From NCBI GenBank assembly GCA_902587755.1, contig CACIMN010000001.1, positions 1 through 64,000 on the forward strand: 64,000 nt of DNA. Direction: 5' to 3'. The notes beneath the pieces were generated by a model, which worked only from the letters and a program-made list of their open reading frames with translations, did no database searches and was not told the DNA's origin. This DNA is from an uncultured Pelagibacteraceae bacterium (GTDB lineage: Bacteria > Pseudomonadota > Alphaproteobacteria > Pelagibacterales > Pelagibacteraceae). Numbering within the stretch: position 1 is the stretch's first letter; each line of letters opens with the position of its first letter. Made by a program: the position numbers and the translations under genes. Positions 1-8,309 of this stretch are shown here, in pieces.

Positions 1-1211
1 GAGAAAAAAAAGATGTTATTGCAAAATGGTTAACTCTTGAAGTTGGAAAACCTCTGACTGAAGCAGTTGGTGAAGTTGGTGGTGGAGCTGATATTTTTGA
101 GTGGAATGCTGAGGAAACAAAAAGAATTTATGGTCAAACACAACAAAGTAGATTTCCAGATACTAGAGTTCATGTTTATTATCAACCTGTAGGAGTTGTT
201 GCAGCTTTAGTCCCATGGAATTTCCCAATAGTTTTAGCCTCAAGAAAAATTTCTACTGCTTTAGCAGCAGGATGTTCTGTAATTTGTAAGCCAGACATAA
301 TTACTCCTGGTGCTGTAATGGAATTAGTAAACATTTGCAAAGAAGCTGGTGTACCAGATGGTGTGGTTAGTCTTTTGTCAGGTGACCCTGCTGAAATATC
401 AAATGAATTAATGGAATCTGATATTATTAAAAAGGTTTCAGTTACTGGATCAACTAGAGTTGGAAAAATTATTTTAAAAAAAGCAGCTGATAAAGTTCAG
501 AGGGTTACTATGGAGCTTAGCGGACACTCCCCTTTTATTGTATGTGAAGATGTGGATATGAACAAAGTAGCTGATATAGCAATAACTGGTAAATTTAGAA
601 ATAACGGTCAAGTCTGTATTTCACCGAATAGATTTTATATCCAAGAAAACAGAAAAGATGAGTTTGTTGATGCTTTTATCGAAAGAGCAAAAAAATTAAA
701 AATTGGAAACGGTATGGATAAAGGTGTCGATCTAGGACCTTTAACAACAGCTAAGAGATTAGAAGAAATAGAAAAACTCGTTGAAACTACCAAAAAAGAA
801 GGAGCTAAAGTATTAATGGGTGGACAGAAACCTTCTGGTTTCAATAAAGGGTATTATTATGAACCAACAGTTTTTGACGATGTAAAAGATAATTTTACAA
901 TAATGAAAGAAGAACCTTTTGGCCCACTAGTTCCAATTTTAACTTTTAAAACTTTTGATGAGGTAATTGAAAGAGCAAATGATAATGACTTAGGATTATG
1001 TAGTTATTTGTACACTAATTCTATGGACAAAGCTCATATTGGATCTGAAAAGCTAGAGTCTGGTTGTGTTGCAGTTAATACAGGTGTTGTTGCAATTGCT
1101 GAAGCACCTTTTGGAGGTATTAAACAAACTGGTTATGGTCGTGAAGGCGGTTCAGGAGCAATTAAAGACTATCTAAATGTGAAATACACTCACATGGGCT
1201 TAAAAATATAA
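1..1211 (+). CDS. NAD(P)-dependent aldehyde dehydrogenase, 5'-truncated by window edge
   Basis: The reading frame is open from base 3 without a stop, so the gene begins before the window; an internal Met at 318 is not its start. The visible part has the cofactor-domain PWNFP motif, the catalytic Glu in MELSGHSPF, and the nucleophilic Cys in NNGQVCISPNRF, so the enzyme should be active. Resemblance is to the succinate-semialdehyde / glycolaldehyde dehydrogenase branch of the ALDH superfamily; the substrate is not fixed by sequence. It ends 3 bases before an HpcH/HpaI-type aldolase, which suggests that it oxidises the aldehyde released by that aldolase. That link is inference from gene order. 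Confidence 0.93.
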   Translation, partial: EKKDVIAKWLTLEVGKPLTEAVGEVGGGADIFEWNAEETKRIYGQTQQSRFPDTRVHVYYQPVGVVAALVPWNFPIVLASRKISTALAAGCSVICKPDIITPGAVMELVNICKEAGVPDGVVSLLSGDPAEISNELMESDIIKKVSVTGSTRVGKIILKKAADKVQRVTMELSGHSPFIVCEDVDMNKVADIAITGKFRNNGQVCISPNRFYIQENRKDEFVDAFIERAKKLKIGNGMDKGVDLGPLTTAKRLEEIEKLVETTKKEGAKVLMGGQKPSGFNKGYYYEPTVFDDVKDNFTIMKEEPFGPLVPILTFKTFDEVIERANDNDLGLCSYLYTNSMDKAHIGSEKLESGCVAVNTGVVAIAEAPFGGIKQTGYGREGGSGAIKDYLNVKYTHMGLKI

Positions 1212-1214
1212 ATA

Positions 1215-2009
1215 ATGCGAAAAAACAAAGTTAAACAAATGATGAAAGACGGTAAGCCCATCATCAATGGTTGGTGTGCCATTCCTAGCACTGCATCTGC
1301 TGAAGCAATGGCTCATCAAGGATGGGATTCTCTTACAGTAGATATGCAACATGGTTTAGTAGATTACAGTAATGCACTACCAATGATGCAAACAATATCC
1401 ACAACAGAGGTAACGCCTTTAGCAAGAGTAAATTGGAATGAACCTGGTCAAATAATGAAAATATTAGATGCTGGATGTTATGGAATTATATGCCCAATGG
1501 TAAGTAATAAAAAAGAAGCAGAAAATTTTGTCCAAGCATGTATGTATCCACCAGATGGGTACAGGAGTTTTGGCCCTGTTAGAGGTTTAATTTATGGAGG
1601 ACCTGATTATGCAGATCATGCTAATCAAGAAATACTAAAATTGGCAATGATAGAGACAAAAGAGTCATTGGAAAACCTAGATGAAATTATGTCTACACCA
1701 GGTGTTGATGGTATTTATATTGGACCAGCTGACCTAAGTTTAGCTATAGGTGAAAAACCTGGTTTTGATAGACCTGAGTCAACCAAAGCTTATTCAGAAA
1801 TTTTAAGAATTTTAGAACATGCTAAAAAAAATAATATTTTTGCAGGAATTCATAATGGTACTACAGAATATGCAACCAAAATGATTGAAAAAGGTTTTAA
1901 TTTTGTAACTATAGCATCTGATTTAAGAGCTCTAAGTGCTGGTGCCAAAGCTACTGTTGATAAAATGAAAGGTTCATTATCCAAAAAAGACGATAACGCA
2001 ACTTACTAA
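1215..2009 (+). CDS. HpcH/HpaI family class II aldolase
   Basis: This 264-aa protein has the full length of 2-keto-3-deoxy-acid aldolases, which cleave 2-oxo-4-hydroxy acids to pyruvate (or a related oxoacid) plus an aldehyde. Visible family signatures are the DMQHGLVDY stretch (active-site His), an Arg in LARVNW, a metal-ligand Glu in MIETKESLEN, and IYIGPADLSLAIG carrying the metal-ligand Asp. It follows the aldehyde dehydrogenase by 3 bases and its stop overlaps, tail to tail, that of the PanB-like gene by 4 bases. The exact substrate (dihydroxyheptenedioate, dideoxyglucarate or another) cannot be read from sequence. Confidence 0.92.
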   Translation: MRKNKVKQMMKDGKPIINGWCAIPSTASAEAMAHQGWDSLTVDMQHGLVDYSNALPMMQTISTTEVTPLARVNWNEPGQIMKILDAGCYGIICPMVSNKKEAENFVQACMYPPDGYRSFGPVRGLIYGGPDYADHANQEILKLAMIETKESLENLDEIMSTPGVDGIYIGPADLSLAIGEKPGFDRPESTKAYSEILRILEHAKKNNIFAGIHNGTTEYATKMIEKGFNFVTIASDLRALSAGAKATVDKMKGSLSKKDDNATY

Positions 2010-2821
2010 TCTATTTGATCTAAAAATTTCTCAAATTGTTTTTTTTCTAAATTAGATGATTGTTTTTTTCCTGGAAATTTACCAGTCATTGAGTCGTTTT
2101 TAAAAGCTTTAAGTGCTTTTAATCTTTCAATTTTAATTTCACCTCTTATTCTTAATAAATTTCCGTATGCTTTAGAATGTCGTGGAGGATTTTCAGTATC
2201 ACCACAAATATCTTCCATAAATAAATACATTACATCAGCATTTTTTCCTGAACCTAACGAAACTGTAACGATATCTGTTCGCTTTGAAATTTCACCCATT
2301 ACATTTTCAGGTATAACTTCACACTCTGCAGAAAAAGCACCTGCATCTTCTAACCTTTTAAACTTTTGAAATAGATCATATGCTTCATCTGCAGTTTTGC
2401 CCACTGCTCTCAAGCCACCAACCCAAGTAGATTTTCTTGGAACCAAACCTAAATGCCCCATTACTGGAACATCTTCCTTTGCTAGCATTTCAACTATATC
2501 CATACTTCTGGGAGTCATGACTGCATCCGCACCATTTTCTAACGCTTTGAAAGCACCACGCATTATATCATCTGCAGTAACAAACTCATTTAATACTAAG
2601 GCTGCTGTTAAGAATAAATTTCTTGAACCTTCTCTTACAGAAATTACATTTTTTGCGTTTGATATAATCATATCAAAACCTGCCTTTTCAGCTGCTTCAG
2701 CTTCATCAAAACTGTTTGCTGTAACTTGTGTAAATTTTCTTTTTCCTTTAGCTGCTTTTAAATCTGCTACAGTCAAAGTTCGCTTTGCTGGTTTAGCGGC
2801 CCATGTATAAATATTCTTCAT
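2006..2821 (-). CDS. PanB-like protein lacking classical metal ligands
   Basis: At 271 aa it resembles ketopantoate hydroxymethyltransferase (PanB): VPVMGHLGLVPRK aligns with the PanB VxGHLGLTPQ segment, and FSAECEVIPENV aligns with the catalytic-Glu strand. By-eye alignment puts Ala56 where PanB has the first Mg-ligand Asp, and Thr103/Arg105 in TPRSM where PanB has Lys and Glu. The segment carrying the second Asp is shortened by about 20 residues. The C-terminal tail is Lys-rich. It is therefore unlikely to be an ordinary PanB; it may be another lyase or transferase of the PEP-mutase/PanB superfamily. It is translationally coupled (ATGA) to the winged-helix gene upstream. Confidence 0.75.
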   Translation of the reverse strand: MKNIYTWAAKPAKRTLTVADLKAAKGKRKFTQVTANSFDEAEAAEKAGFDMIISNAKNVISVREGSRNLFLTAALVLNEFVTADDIMRGAFKALENGADAVMTPRSMDIVEMLAKEDVPVMGHLGLVPRKSTWVGGLRAVGKTADEAYDLFQKFKRLEDAGAFSAECEVIPENVMGEISKRTDIVTVSLGSGKNADVMYLFMEDICGDTENPPRHSKAYGNLLRIRGEIKIERLKALKAFKNDSMTGKFPGKKQSSNLEKKQFEKFLDQID

Positions 2822-3234
2822 TTAATTCCTTTATAAAGAATATCTCTTCTATCAATAAACTCCTCAAAGGTTTTGATAGTAATTACTGCTGGTAAAATAA
2901 ATATAGATCTTTTGTCCCTCTCGTTTCTAATAATTCTAAAGTAACCTTTTTTAATTGCTGTATCGATATAAACATTTGAGGTTAAATATGATTTTTCAAT
3001 TACTTTAAGCAATTGATTTTTGGTAATTGATTTATTTTTGTAATAAGCAAGCATAACCATATGCAACATTATCCAATGTTGTGGAGTTAAAGAAAACCAA
3101 TTTAATAATTCATTAGCTAACCTTCCTTCAAAATCACCAAGTGATATTTCTGCTAATTGAATTCTTTTTTGAGTAAGTTTTGGAATTTTTTTTTGTTCTT
3201 CAAAGTGTTTTGGATACTTGAACTGTCTTTTCAT
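2818..3234 (-). CDS. Small winged-helix (MarR-like) putative regulator
   Basis: This 138-aa protein has no signal or membrane segment. Residues about 60-120 look like a winged helix: SITKNQLLKVIEKSYLTSNV as helix-turn-helix, then a basic wing with RIIRNERDKRSIFIL, comparable to the RxxxxDRR wing of MarR proteins. It lies between the DUF1907 gene (28 bases upstream) and the PanB-like gene (4-base overlap). It is the only transcription-factor-like gene in the left 35 kb, so it may control the divergent 4.24-4.33 kb promoter region. The MarR assignment is by pattern only. Confidence 0.6.
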   Translation of the reverse strand: MKRQFKYPKHFEEQKKIPKLTQKRIQLAEISLGDFEGRLANELLNWFSLTPQHWIMLHMVMLAYYKNKSITKNQLLKVIEKSYLTSNVYIDTAIKKGYFRIIRNERDKRSIFILPAVITIKTFEEFIDRRDILYKGIK

Positions 3235-3262
3235 TTAAATAAATTTAAACTCATTGAGTTTT

Positions 3263-4240
3263 CTATTCAATACTATTTTTACTTAATAGTTCTTTATAAA
3301 TATTGTTTACTCTATGTACTTCTGTTGCAGTATTAAAATAACATTCGTATTCTATTTCTTCTGGTGTTACGTCAAAATGATAATGGCCAGCGTCTCTGTC
3401 ATGCTCGTAAGAATGAAAGTGAGTATGTTCGCCAGATTCTCTTAGATTTAATTCTCCTCCAGTTGGATCACCAGTCCAAAGAACAGTATAACACTGCAAT
3501 TTTGGACCAACAGGTTCATAAAATTGAAGAAAATCTTTTACACATTTCATTTGTTTTGGATCGTAATACTCGTGTTTAATATCTTTATAATCAGGTTGCA
3601 CGTGAGATCTTATTTTTCCATTTAATATTCTAAACACACCTGCAAGAGACATGTGCTCATTATCTTTAATTTTCAAATTTTTTAATAAAGAAGACCTTAT
3701 TGCTTGAGGCAAAGAACCTTGTTCTCCATTTCTGCCTTTGATTTTAATTTTAATTACTTTTCCTTGTTTACCATCTGTATAATAAATATTTCCAAGTCCA
3801 CCATGTTTTTTTGCAGAATATTTTTCAACAACACATTTTTTGTCAGGACTTACTCTTGCTATTATTGATTTAGACTCATCAGTAATAAAATTCTCATTTA
3901 TAATTAATTCTCCACAGTGACCATCTAAACATGACATCGCACCTGATCCAGCTCCTAAGGCATAAGATTTTTCAGAATCAATCATTTTAGATATTTCTTG
4001 ATAGTCAAATTCTGCACCAATAAATTTTAGATCATGCATATAAGGCTCTCCGCCAACGTCTATTATTTTTTGATTTCCACTAATTCCTTCTGATGGACAA
4101 TCCCAATCTCTAAGATTTGGACAATCTATAACTTCTACTTCAACTTTTTTGAAATTTTCAGACAATCCTTTTTTTAATGCAATTGAAATGTCTTTTAATG
4201 AATAATCTTTAAATGTTCCTTTTTCTATTTTTAATTGCAT
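3263..4240 (-). CDS. DUF1907 / C11orf54 (PTD012)-type metalloprotein
   Basis: The 325-aa sequence matches, from memory, the human C11orf54/PTD012 family along its length: GLSENFKKVEVEVIDCPNL near the N terminus, EKYSAKKHGGLGNIYYTDG in the middle, GKIRSHVQPD, and a C-terminal metal site. The metal site reads EHTHFHSYEHDRDAGHYHF, giving His272, His274 and His286; human PTD012 binds zinc through an HxH...H site, here with two extra residues in the spacer. The human protein has been reported to have ester-hydrolase activity; the physiological substrate is unclear to me. The gene heads a leftward set with the winged-helix and PanB-like genes. No signal peptide is seen, so it is probably cytoplasmic. 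Confidence 0.85.
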   Translation of the reverse strand: MQLKIEKGTFKDYSLKDISIALKKGLSENFKKVEVEVIDCPNLRDWDCPSEGISGNQKIIDVGGEPYMHDLKFIGAEFDYQEISKMIDSEKSYALGAGSGAMSCLDGHCGELIINENFITDESKSIIARVSPDKKCVVEKYSAKKHGGLGNIYYTDGKQGKVIKIKIKGRNGEQGSLPQAIRSSLLKNLKIKDNEHMSLAGVFRILNGKIRSHVQPDYKDIKHEYYDPKQMKCVKDFLQFYEPVGPKLQCYTVLWTGDPTGGELNLRESGEHTHFHSYEHDRDAGHYHFDVTPEEIEYECYFNTATEVHRVNNIYKELLSKNSIE

Positions 4241-4271
4241 TATGTTAATAAGCTATTATTTATTTTGCATA

Positions 4272-4305
4272 ATGTCTATAGATAATATATATAATTTCTA
4301 TACAT
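4272..4305. promoter_or_regulatory. Possible operator in divergent promoter region
   Basis: The 88-base gap between the divergent DUF1907 and PanE-like genes must hold both promoters. It contains an imperfect inverted repeat: ATGTCTATAGA at 4272-4282 and TCTATACAT at 4297-4305, which pair apart from one bulged base, with AT-rich DNA between. Such a site could bind the neighbouring winged-helix protein. In DNA this AT-rich, chance repeats are common, so confidence is low. Confidence 0.25.
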
Positions 4306-4328
4306 AAATAATTTTAAATAAGATAACG

Positions 4329-5273
4329 ATGATTAATAAAGATTTAAAAGTGGCTGTGCTTGGTGCAGGAGCAATGGGTTGTTTGTTTGGCGGTTTACTT
4401 TCTGAAAAAGGTTTAAATGTAATTTTAATTGATGTTTGGAAAGAACATGTAGATGCAATTAATAAAGATGGTTTAAAAATAGACGGTCATGGTGGTAATC
4501 GAGTAATTAAAGTTAAAGCTACTTCAGACCCATCCTCTTTGAATAAAGTAAATGCTGTGATTGTTATGTGTAAAGCAACAGCTTTAGATCCAGCATTAAA
4601 TAGTATTAAAAATATTATAGGAGATAAAACAGTATTCATGTCTTTTCAAAATGGTATTGGTCATGAAGCAATTATTCAAAGTATTGTGGGTAATGAAAAA
4701 GTGATAGGTGGAACAACTACACAGGCTTCAAGTATTTTGGGACCAGGACATATAATGAATCATGGTTCGTTGCCATCTTGGATTGGTGAGTACGAGGGAG
4801 GAATTTCTGATCGAATTAAAGAAATAGCAGATACTTTTACAGCTCATAACCTTGAAATGATTGCTGCAGAAGATGTAAAAAAAAGAAAATGGATGAAACT
4901 TTTTGCTTTAACAGCAATTGGTCCATTGTCTGCAATTTTCGATCTTCATCATACTGATTTATATATAAACAATAAAGCAAACGAAGTATCTCGAGGTTTG
5001 GGTAAAGAAATAATTTTAGAGACAAGAGAAGTGGCGCTTGCAGATGGAGTTAATGTTTCAGAAGATGAGTGCTTATTTATGTTTAATAAAATTGTAGATT
5101 CCATGCAAACCAACAAATCTTCAATGGCTTTTGATGTTCAATATAAGAGAAAGACTGAAATAGACTTTATTAGTGGTGCGGTTTCAAAAATAGGAAAAAA
5201 ACATGGGATTAAAACACCTTTAAACGATCTGATGTATAAAATGATTAAAGTGAAAGAAGGAATGTACAGCTAA
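4329..5273 (+). CDS. Ketopantoate reductase (PanE/ApbA) family oxidoreductase
   Basis: This 314-aa protein has an N-terminal Rossmann motif VLGAGAMGCLFG and the PanE C-terminal domain. Lys190 in KRKWMKLF fits the catalytic Lys, and SSMAFDV...RKTEIDFISG fits the conserved Ser and Glu. The two Asn residues that follow the Lys by 4 and 8 positions in E. coli PanE are Leu194 and Gly198 here, so the substrate pocket differs. It is divergent from the DUF1907/PanB-like set and abuts a 2OG oxygenase gene with no gap. It probably reduces a 2-oxo acid (or oxidises a 2-hydroxy acid) related to, but not necessarily, ketopantoate. Confidence 0.85.
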   Translation: MINKDLKVAVLGAGAMGCLFGGLLSEKGLNVILIDVWKEHVDAINKDGLKIDGHGGNRVIKVKATSDPSSLNKVNAVIVMCKATALDPALNSIKNIIGDKTVFMSFQNGIGHEAIIQSIVGNEKVIGGTTTQASSILGPGHIMNHGSLPSWIGEYEGGISDRIKEIADTFTAHNLEMIAAEDVKKRKWMKLFALTAIGPLSAIFDLHHTDLYINNKANEVSRGLGKEIILETREVALADGVNVSEDECLFMFNKIVDSMQTNKSSMAFDVQYKRKTEIDFISGAVSKIGKKHGIKTPLNDLMYKMIKVKEGMYS

Positions 5274-6143
5274 ATGCTAAGTACAAATAGATTAAAAAAA
5301 ATCAAAAGTAACTTCCCTGTTTTAGTTGGAAACAACGTTGTTTCAAAAAATATCTGTAATTTATTAATAAAAGAAATCAGTAACTCAAAATCATTTGATG
5401 ATATGATTATGGGGGGTAGAAGTAGGATTAACAAAGGTTCAAAAAATTTTAATTTATATATCAAAAATTCAGTTAACTCTGCAAAACTTTTTAAGCTTTT
5501 TAATAGTAAGTCTTTTTATAAGAAAATTGAAAATCTTTTTACAAAAAATTTTAAGGATGGATCGTGGGTTAATTTATATAAACCGCAATCATTTAATACT
5601 AAAAAGTTTACTGTTAAAAAAAAATTAAATTCAACTGAATTAAAAAAATTGTTAGGTAATAATTATACTAATCCTAAAGTAAATTTAGATATAGACTTTT
5701 CAGTGTCAAAAGGAGGATATAGATTACGACCTCACAGAGATGATATAACAAGATTATATAATTTCTTAATTTATTTATCTGACATACCAAAAAAAAACGG
5801 TGGCTCTCTTACTATCTACAGAAAAAAAGTAAAAAAAAATTTAAGAAAGAGTTTTAGAAGATTTCCAAAAATAACTGAACTCGAAATAGTTAAGTCTTTT
5901 ACGCCAAAAAAAGGAACAGTCGTTTTTTTTCAATCTACTCCAAATTCTTATCATGGAGTAAAGAGGTTTATAGAAAGAAATTGTCCAAAACGTTTTTTTA
6001 TTTATGGCAGTTATGCGTTAAATAAACCAGTAATATGGAATTACAAGGGGATCTCATATTATCCGCATATAGTTAGCAACAAAAAAAGAATGCTTACTTC
6101 TTTTCATGACGCGAACTATTTAACCACACCACCAAACCATTGA
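5274..6143 (+). CDS. Fe(II)/2-oxoglutarate-dependent dioxygenase, prolyl-hydroxylase-like
   Basis: This 289-aa protein has a double-stranded beta-helix signature: GGYRLRPHRDD (His154, Asp156 as HxD), YLSDIPKKNGGSL, the distal His227 in PNSYHGVKRF and a following basic residue (Arg240) that could bind 2-oxoglutarate. The N-terminal 140 residues are very Lys/Asn-rich and carry no motif I recognise. The ATG directly follows the PanE-like stop codon, so the two are probably co-translated. The substrate is unknown; marine bacterial relatives often sit in small-molecule or surface-polysaccharide loci. Confidence 0.8.
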   Translation: MLSTNRLKKIKSNFPVLVGNNVVSKNICNLLIKEISNSKSFDDMIMGGRSRINKGSKNFNLYIKNSVNSAKLFKLFNSKSFYKKIENLFTKNFKDGSWVNLYKPQSFNTKKFTVKKKLNSTELKKLLGNNYTNPKVNLDIDFSVSKGGYRLRPHRDDITRLYNFLIYLSDIPKKNGGSLTIYRKKVKKNLRKSFRRFPKITELEIVKSFTPKKGTVVFFQSTPNSYHGVKRFIERNCPKRFFIYGSYALNKPVIWNYKGISYYPHIVSNKKRMLTSFHDANYLTTPPNH

Positions 6144-6174
6144 AATTATTTGAATGATAAAATAAATTTTAATA

Positions 6175-7155
6175 ATGAAAAATACTTTTCAAAAAAAATT
6201 ATATGAGAATGGTTATCTAATTATAAAAAATGTACTTAATTTTGAGAGAGACTTAAAACCAGTTCTTAATGATATGGAATTTGTAATGGATTGTCTCATA
6301 CAAAAATACACTAAGAGAAAAGAGATTAAAAAAGTTCTTAACCTCGATTTTAGAAAAAAATATTCTTTTATTTCTAAACTTAATATCTATGATTTGGATC
6401 AATATTTTAATACAAGATTACCGAGAGACCACGTAAAAAAAGATAGCGATTATTTTGCTACTCAATCATTATGGAATTTAATAACTAATAAAAAAATTTT
6501 AGATGTCGTAGAAAAAATTTTGGGGAAAGAAATAATGTCAAATCCGGTTCAAAATACTAGAATTAAACAACCTGAAAAAAAATTACCAAAAGGATCAATT
6601 CATGACGGTTTAAGTGGAAGAACACCTTGGCATCAAGATGCTGCTGTTTTAAATTCTCGGGGACAAAAATTAACAGATATGGTCACAGTTTGGATTCCTT
6701 TTACTAAAACAACGAAGAAGAATGGATGCATGATTACAGTAAAAAAAATTAATAAAATGGGATTATTAAATCATATATCTGGATACAGGGGGCAAGTGGA
6801 ATTAAAAAATAGTGAATTACTTGATAATATGGAGCATATTTATTTGGAAGCAAATATTGGTGATGTAATATTGTTGCACAAACACTCTATACATTGTTCT
6901 TTGCCAAATAGATCTGACGACTTTAGAATAAGTGCTGACCTAAGATATAATATAGCTGGACAACCTTCTGGTAGAGAACCTCTTCCAAATTTCTATGTAA
7001 GAAGTAAAAATAAAAAAAATATTCAAATAAAAAATTTCAAACAGTGGTTGGCTCTTTGGGAGAAAGCCAAAGAAAGTCGTGTTGGGAAATATGCTTTTAA
7101 ATATCCACTGCCAACTTATAAAACAAATAAAAGAGACTTATCAAAATTAATTTAA
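6175..7155 (+). CDS. Phytanoyl-CoA dioxygenase (PhyH) family protein
   Basis: The 326-aa protein has the PhyH order of motifs: TPWHQDAAVL with His153 and Asp155, TVWIPFTKTTKKNGCM, then IGDVILLHKHSIHCSLPNRS with the distal His240, and Arg251 in RISADLRYN for 2-oxoglutarate. All three iron ligands are present, so it should be an active Fe(II)/2OG oxygenase. It follows the other dioxygenase by 31 bases on the same strand and ends 2 bases before the convergent Gfo/Idh gene. Substrates in this family range from acyl-CoAs to ectoine and small methylated acids; none is indicated by sequence. Confidence 0.85.
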   Translation: MKNTFQKKLYENGYLIIKNVLNFERDLKPVLNDMEFVMDCLIQKYTKRKEIKKVLNLDFRKKYSFISKLNIYDLDQYFNTRLPRDHVKKDSDYFATQSLWNLITNKKILDVVEKILGKEIMSNPVQNTRIKQPEKKLPKGSIHDGLSGRTPWHQDAAVLNSRGQKLTDMVTVWIPFTKTTKKNGCMITVKKINKMGLLNHISGYRGQVELKNSELLDNMEHIYLEANIGDVILLHKHSIHCSLPNRSDDFRISADLRYNIAGQPSGREPLPNFYVRSKNKKNIQIKNFKQWLALWEKAKESRVGKYAFKYPLPTYKTNKRDLSKLI

Positions 7156-7157
7156 TT

Positions 7158-8309
7158 TTATTTATTAAACTGAGTCCATTTACTATTGTTTTTGCTTGAG
7201 TCTAAAACAGTCTCTATAAACTTCATCCCTTCGACTCCATCGTAAATAGTTGGGTAACAGTCATCTAACTCGTCATATTTTTTATTATTTATTTGAGCAT
7301 TTAATCTTTTAGAGACATCAGTATAAATATTTGCAAAACCTTCCAAATATCCCTCTGGATGACCTGGCGGAACTCTTGTAACGTCGTTAGCTTCTTTATT
7401 TGCACTGCCACTACCTCTTGTTATTTTTTCAGTAGGTTTTCCAAATTTTGTATAATACAAATAATTCGGATCTTCTTGTTTCCACTCTAACCCACCATTT
7501 TCACCATACACTCTGATTTTAAGATTATTTTCATTACCGACTGCAACTTGACTAGACCATATCGCACCTTTTGCACCGCCTTTAAATCTAAGCATGATTT
7601 GTGCATTATCATCTAGTTTTCTACCTTTTACAAAAGTGTGAATGTCAGCTGATAACTCATCTAATTCTAATTCAGTAATAAACCTAATAAGATTAAATGC
7701 ATGAGTTCCTATATCTCCTATACAACCTCCTCCTCCTGATCTTTTAGGATCAGTTCTCCACTCAGCTTGTTTCAAACCAGTATCTTCAGCTTTTGTAGTT
7801 AACCAATCTTGAGGATATTCTGCTTGTATAACTCTAATTTTTCCAAGATCACCTTTTTTTATAAGAGATCTTGCATGTCTTACCATTGGATATCCAGTAT
7901 AATTATGTGTTAAAGCAAAAATTATCTTTTTGTTTTCTATGATATCTTTTAGAGAATTTGCTTCCTCACTTGATAAAGCAAGAGGTTTATCACAAATGAT
8001 ATTAATACCCTTTTCTCCAAAAATTTTTGCTACTGGCACATGAAGATGATTAGGGGTTACTATAGAAACAACATCTATTCCATCTGAACGAACAGACTCT
8101 TTTTCTGCCATTTCCTGATAAGTTTTATAGATACGTTCTTTTGACAATCCAAGTTTTCTTCCAGTTTCTTTTGAGTTATCAAAATTAGATGAAAAACATC
8201 CTGCTACTAATTCGTAATAACCATCAAGTCGTAACGCTATTCTGTGAACACCCCCAATAAAAGCGCCTTCTCCTCCGCCGACCATTCCAATACGGATTTT
8301 TCTTTGCAC
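7158..8309 (-). CDS. Gfo/Idh/MocA family oxidoreductase
   Basis: The 383-aa protein has the N-terminal NAD(P) motif GMVGGGEGAFIGG, the catalytic-Lys segment as CDKPLALSSEE (DKP rather than EKP), and GGGGCIGDIGTHAFNLIRF carrying the active-site Asp/His. The family oxidises or reduces sugars, inositols and glycosides, often at C1 or C3. Its start touches the stop of the TIM-barrel gene (shared base 8309), so the pair is one transcript. The pair diverges from the sugar ABC operon at 9478. Similar dehydrogenase plus epimerase pairs (for example ycjS/ycjR of E. coli) act through 3-keto-glycosides; that role here is inferred. Confidence 0.9.
   Translation of the reverse strand: MQRKIRIGMVGGGEGAFIGGVHRIALRLDGYYELVAGCFSSNFDNSKETGRKLGLSKERIYKTYQEMAEKESVRSDGIDVVSIVTPNHLHVPVAKIFGEKGINIICDKPLALSSEEANSLKDIIENKKIIFALTHNYTGYPMVRHARSLIKKGDLGKIRVIQAEYPQDWLTTKAEDTGLKQAEWRTDPKRSGGGGCIGDIGTHAFNLIRFITELELDELSADIHTFVKGRKLDDNAQIMLRFKGGAKGAIWSSQVAVGNENNLKIRVYGENGGLEWKQEDPNYLYYTKFGKPTEKITRGSGSANKEANDVTRVPPGHPEGYLEGFANIYTDVSKRLNAQINNKKYDELDDCYPTIYDGVEGMKFIETVLDSSKNNSKWTQFNK

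Noticed and set aside
2397-2810. 137-aa frame antisense to the PanB-like gene
   Set aside because: It lies wholly opposite a gene with clear protein-family motifs; the frame is a codon-composition shadow with no recognisable domain.
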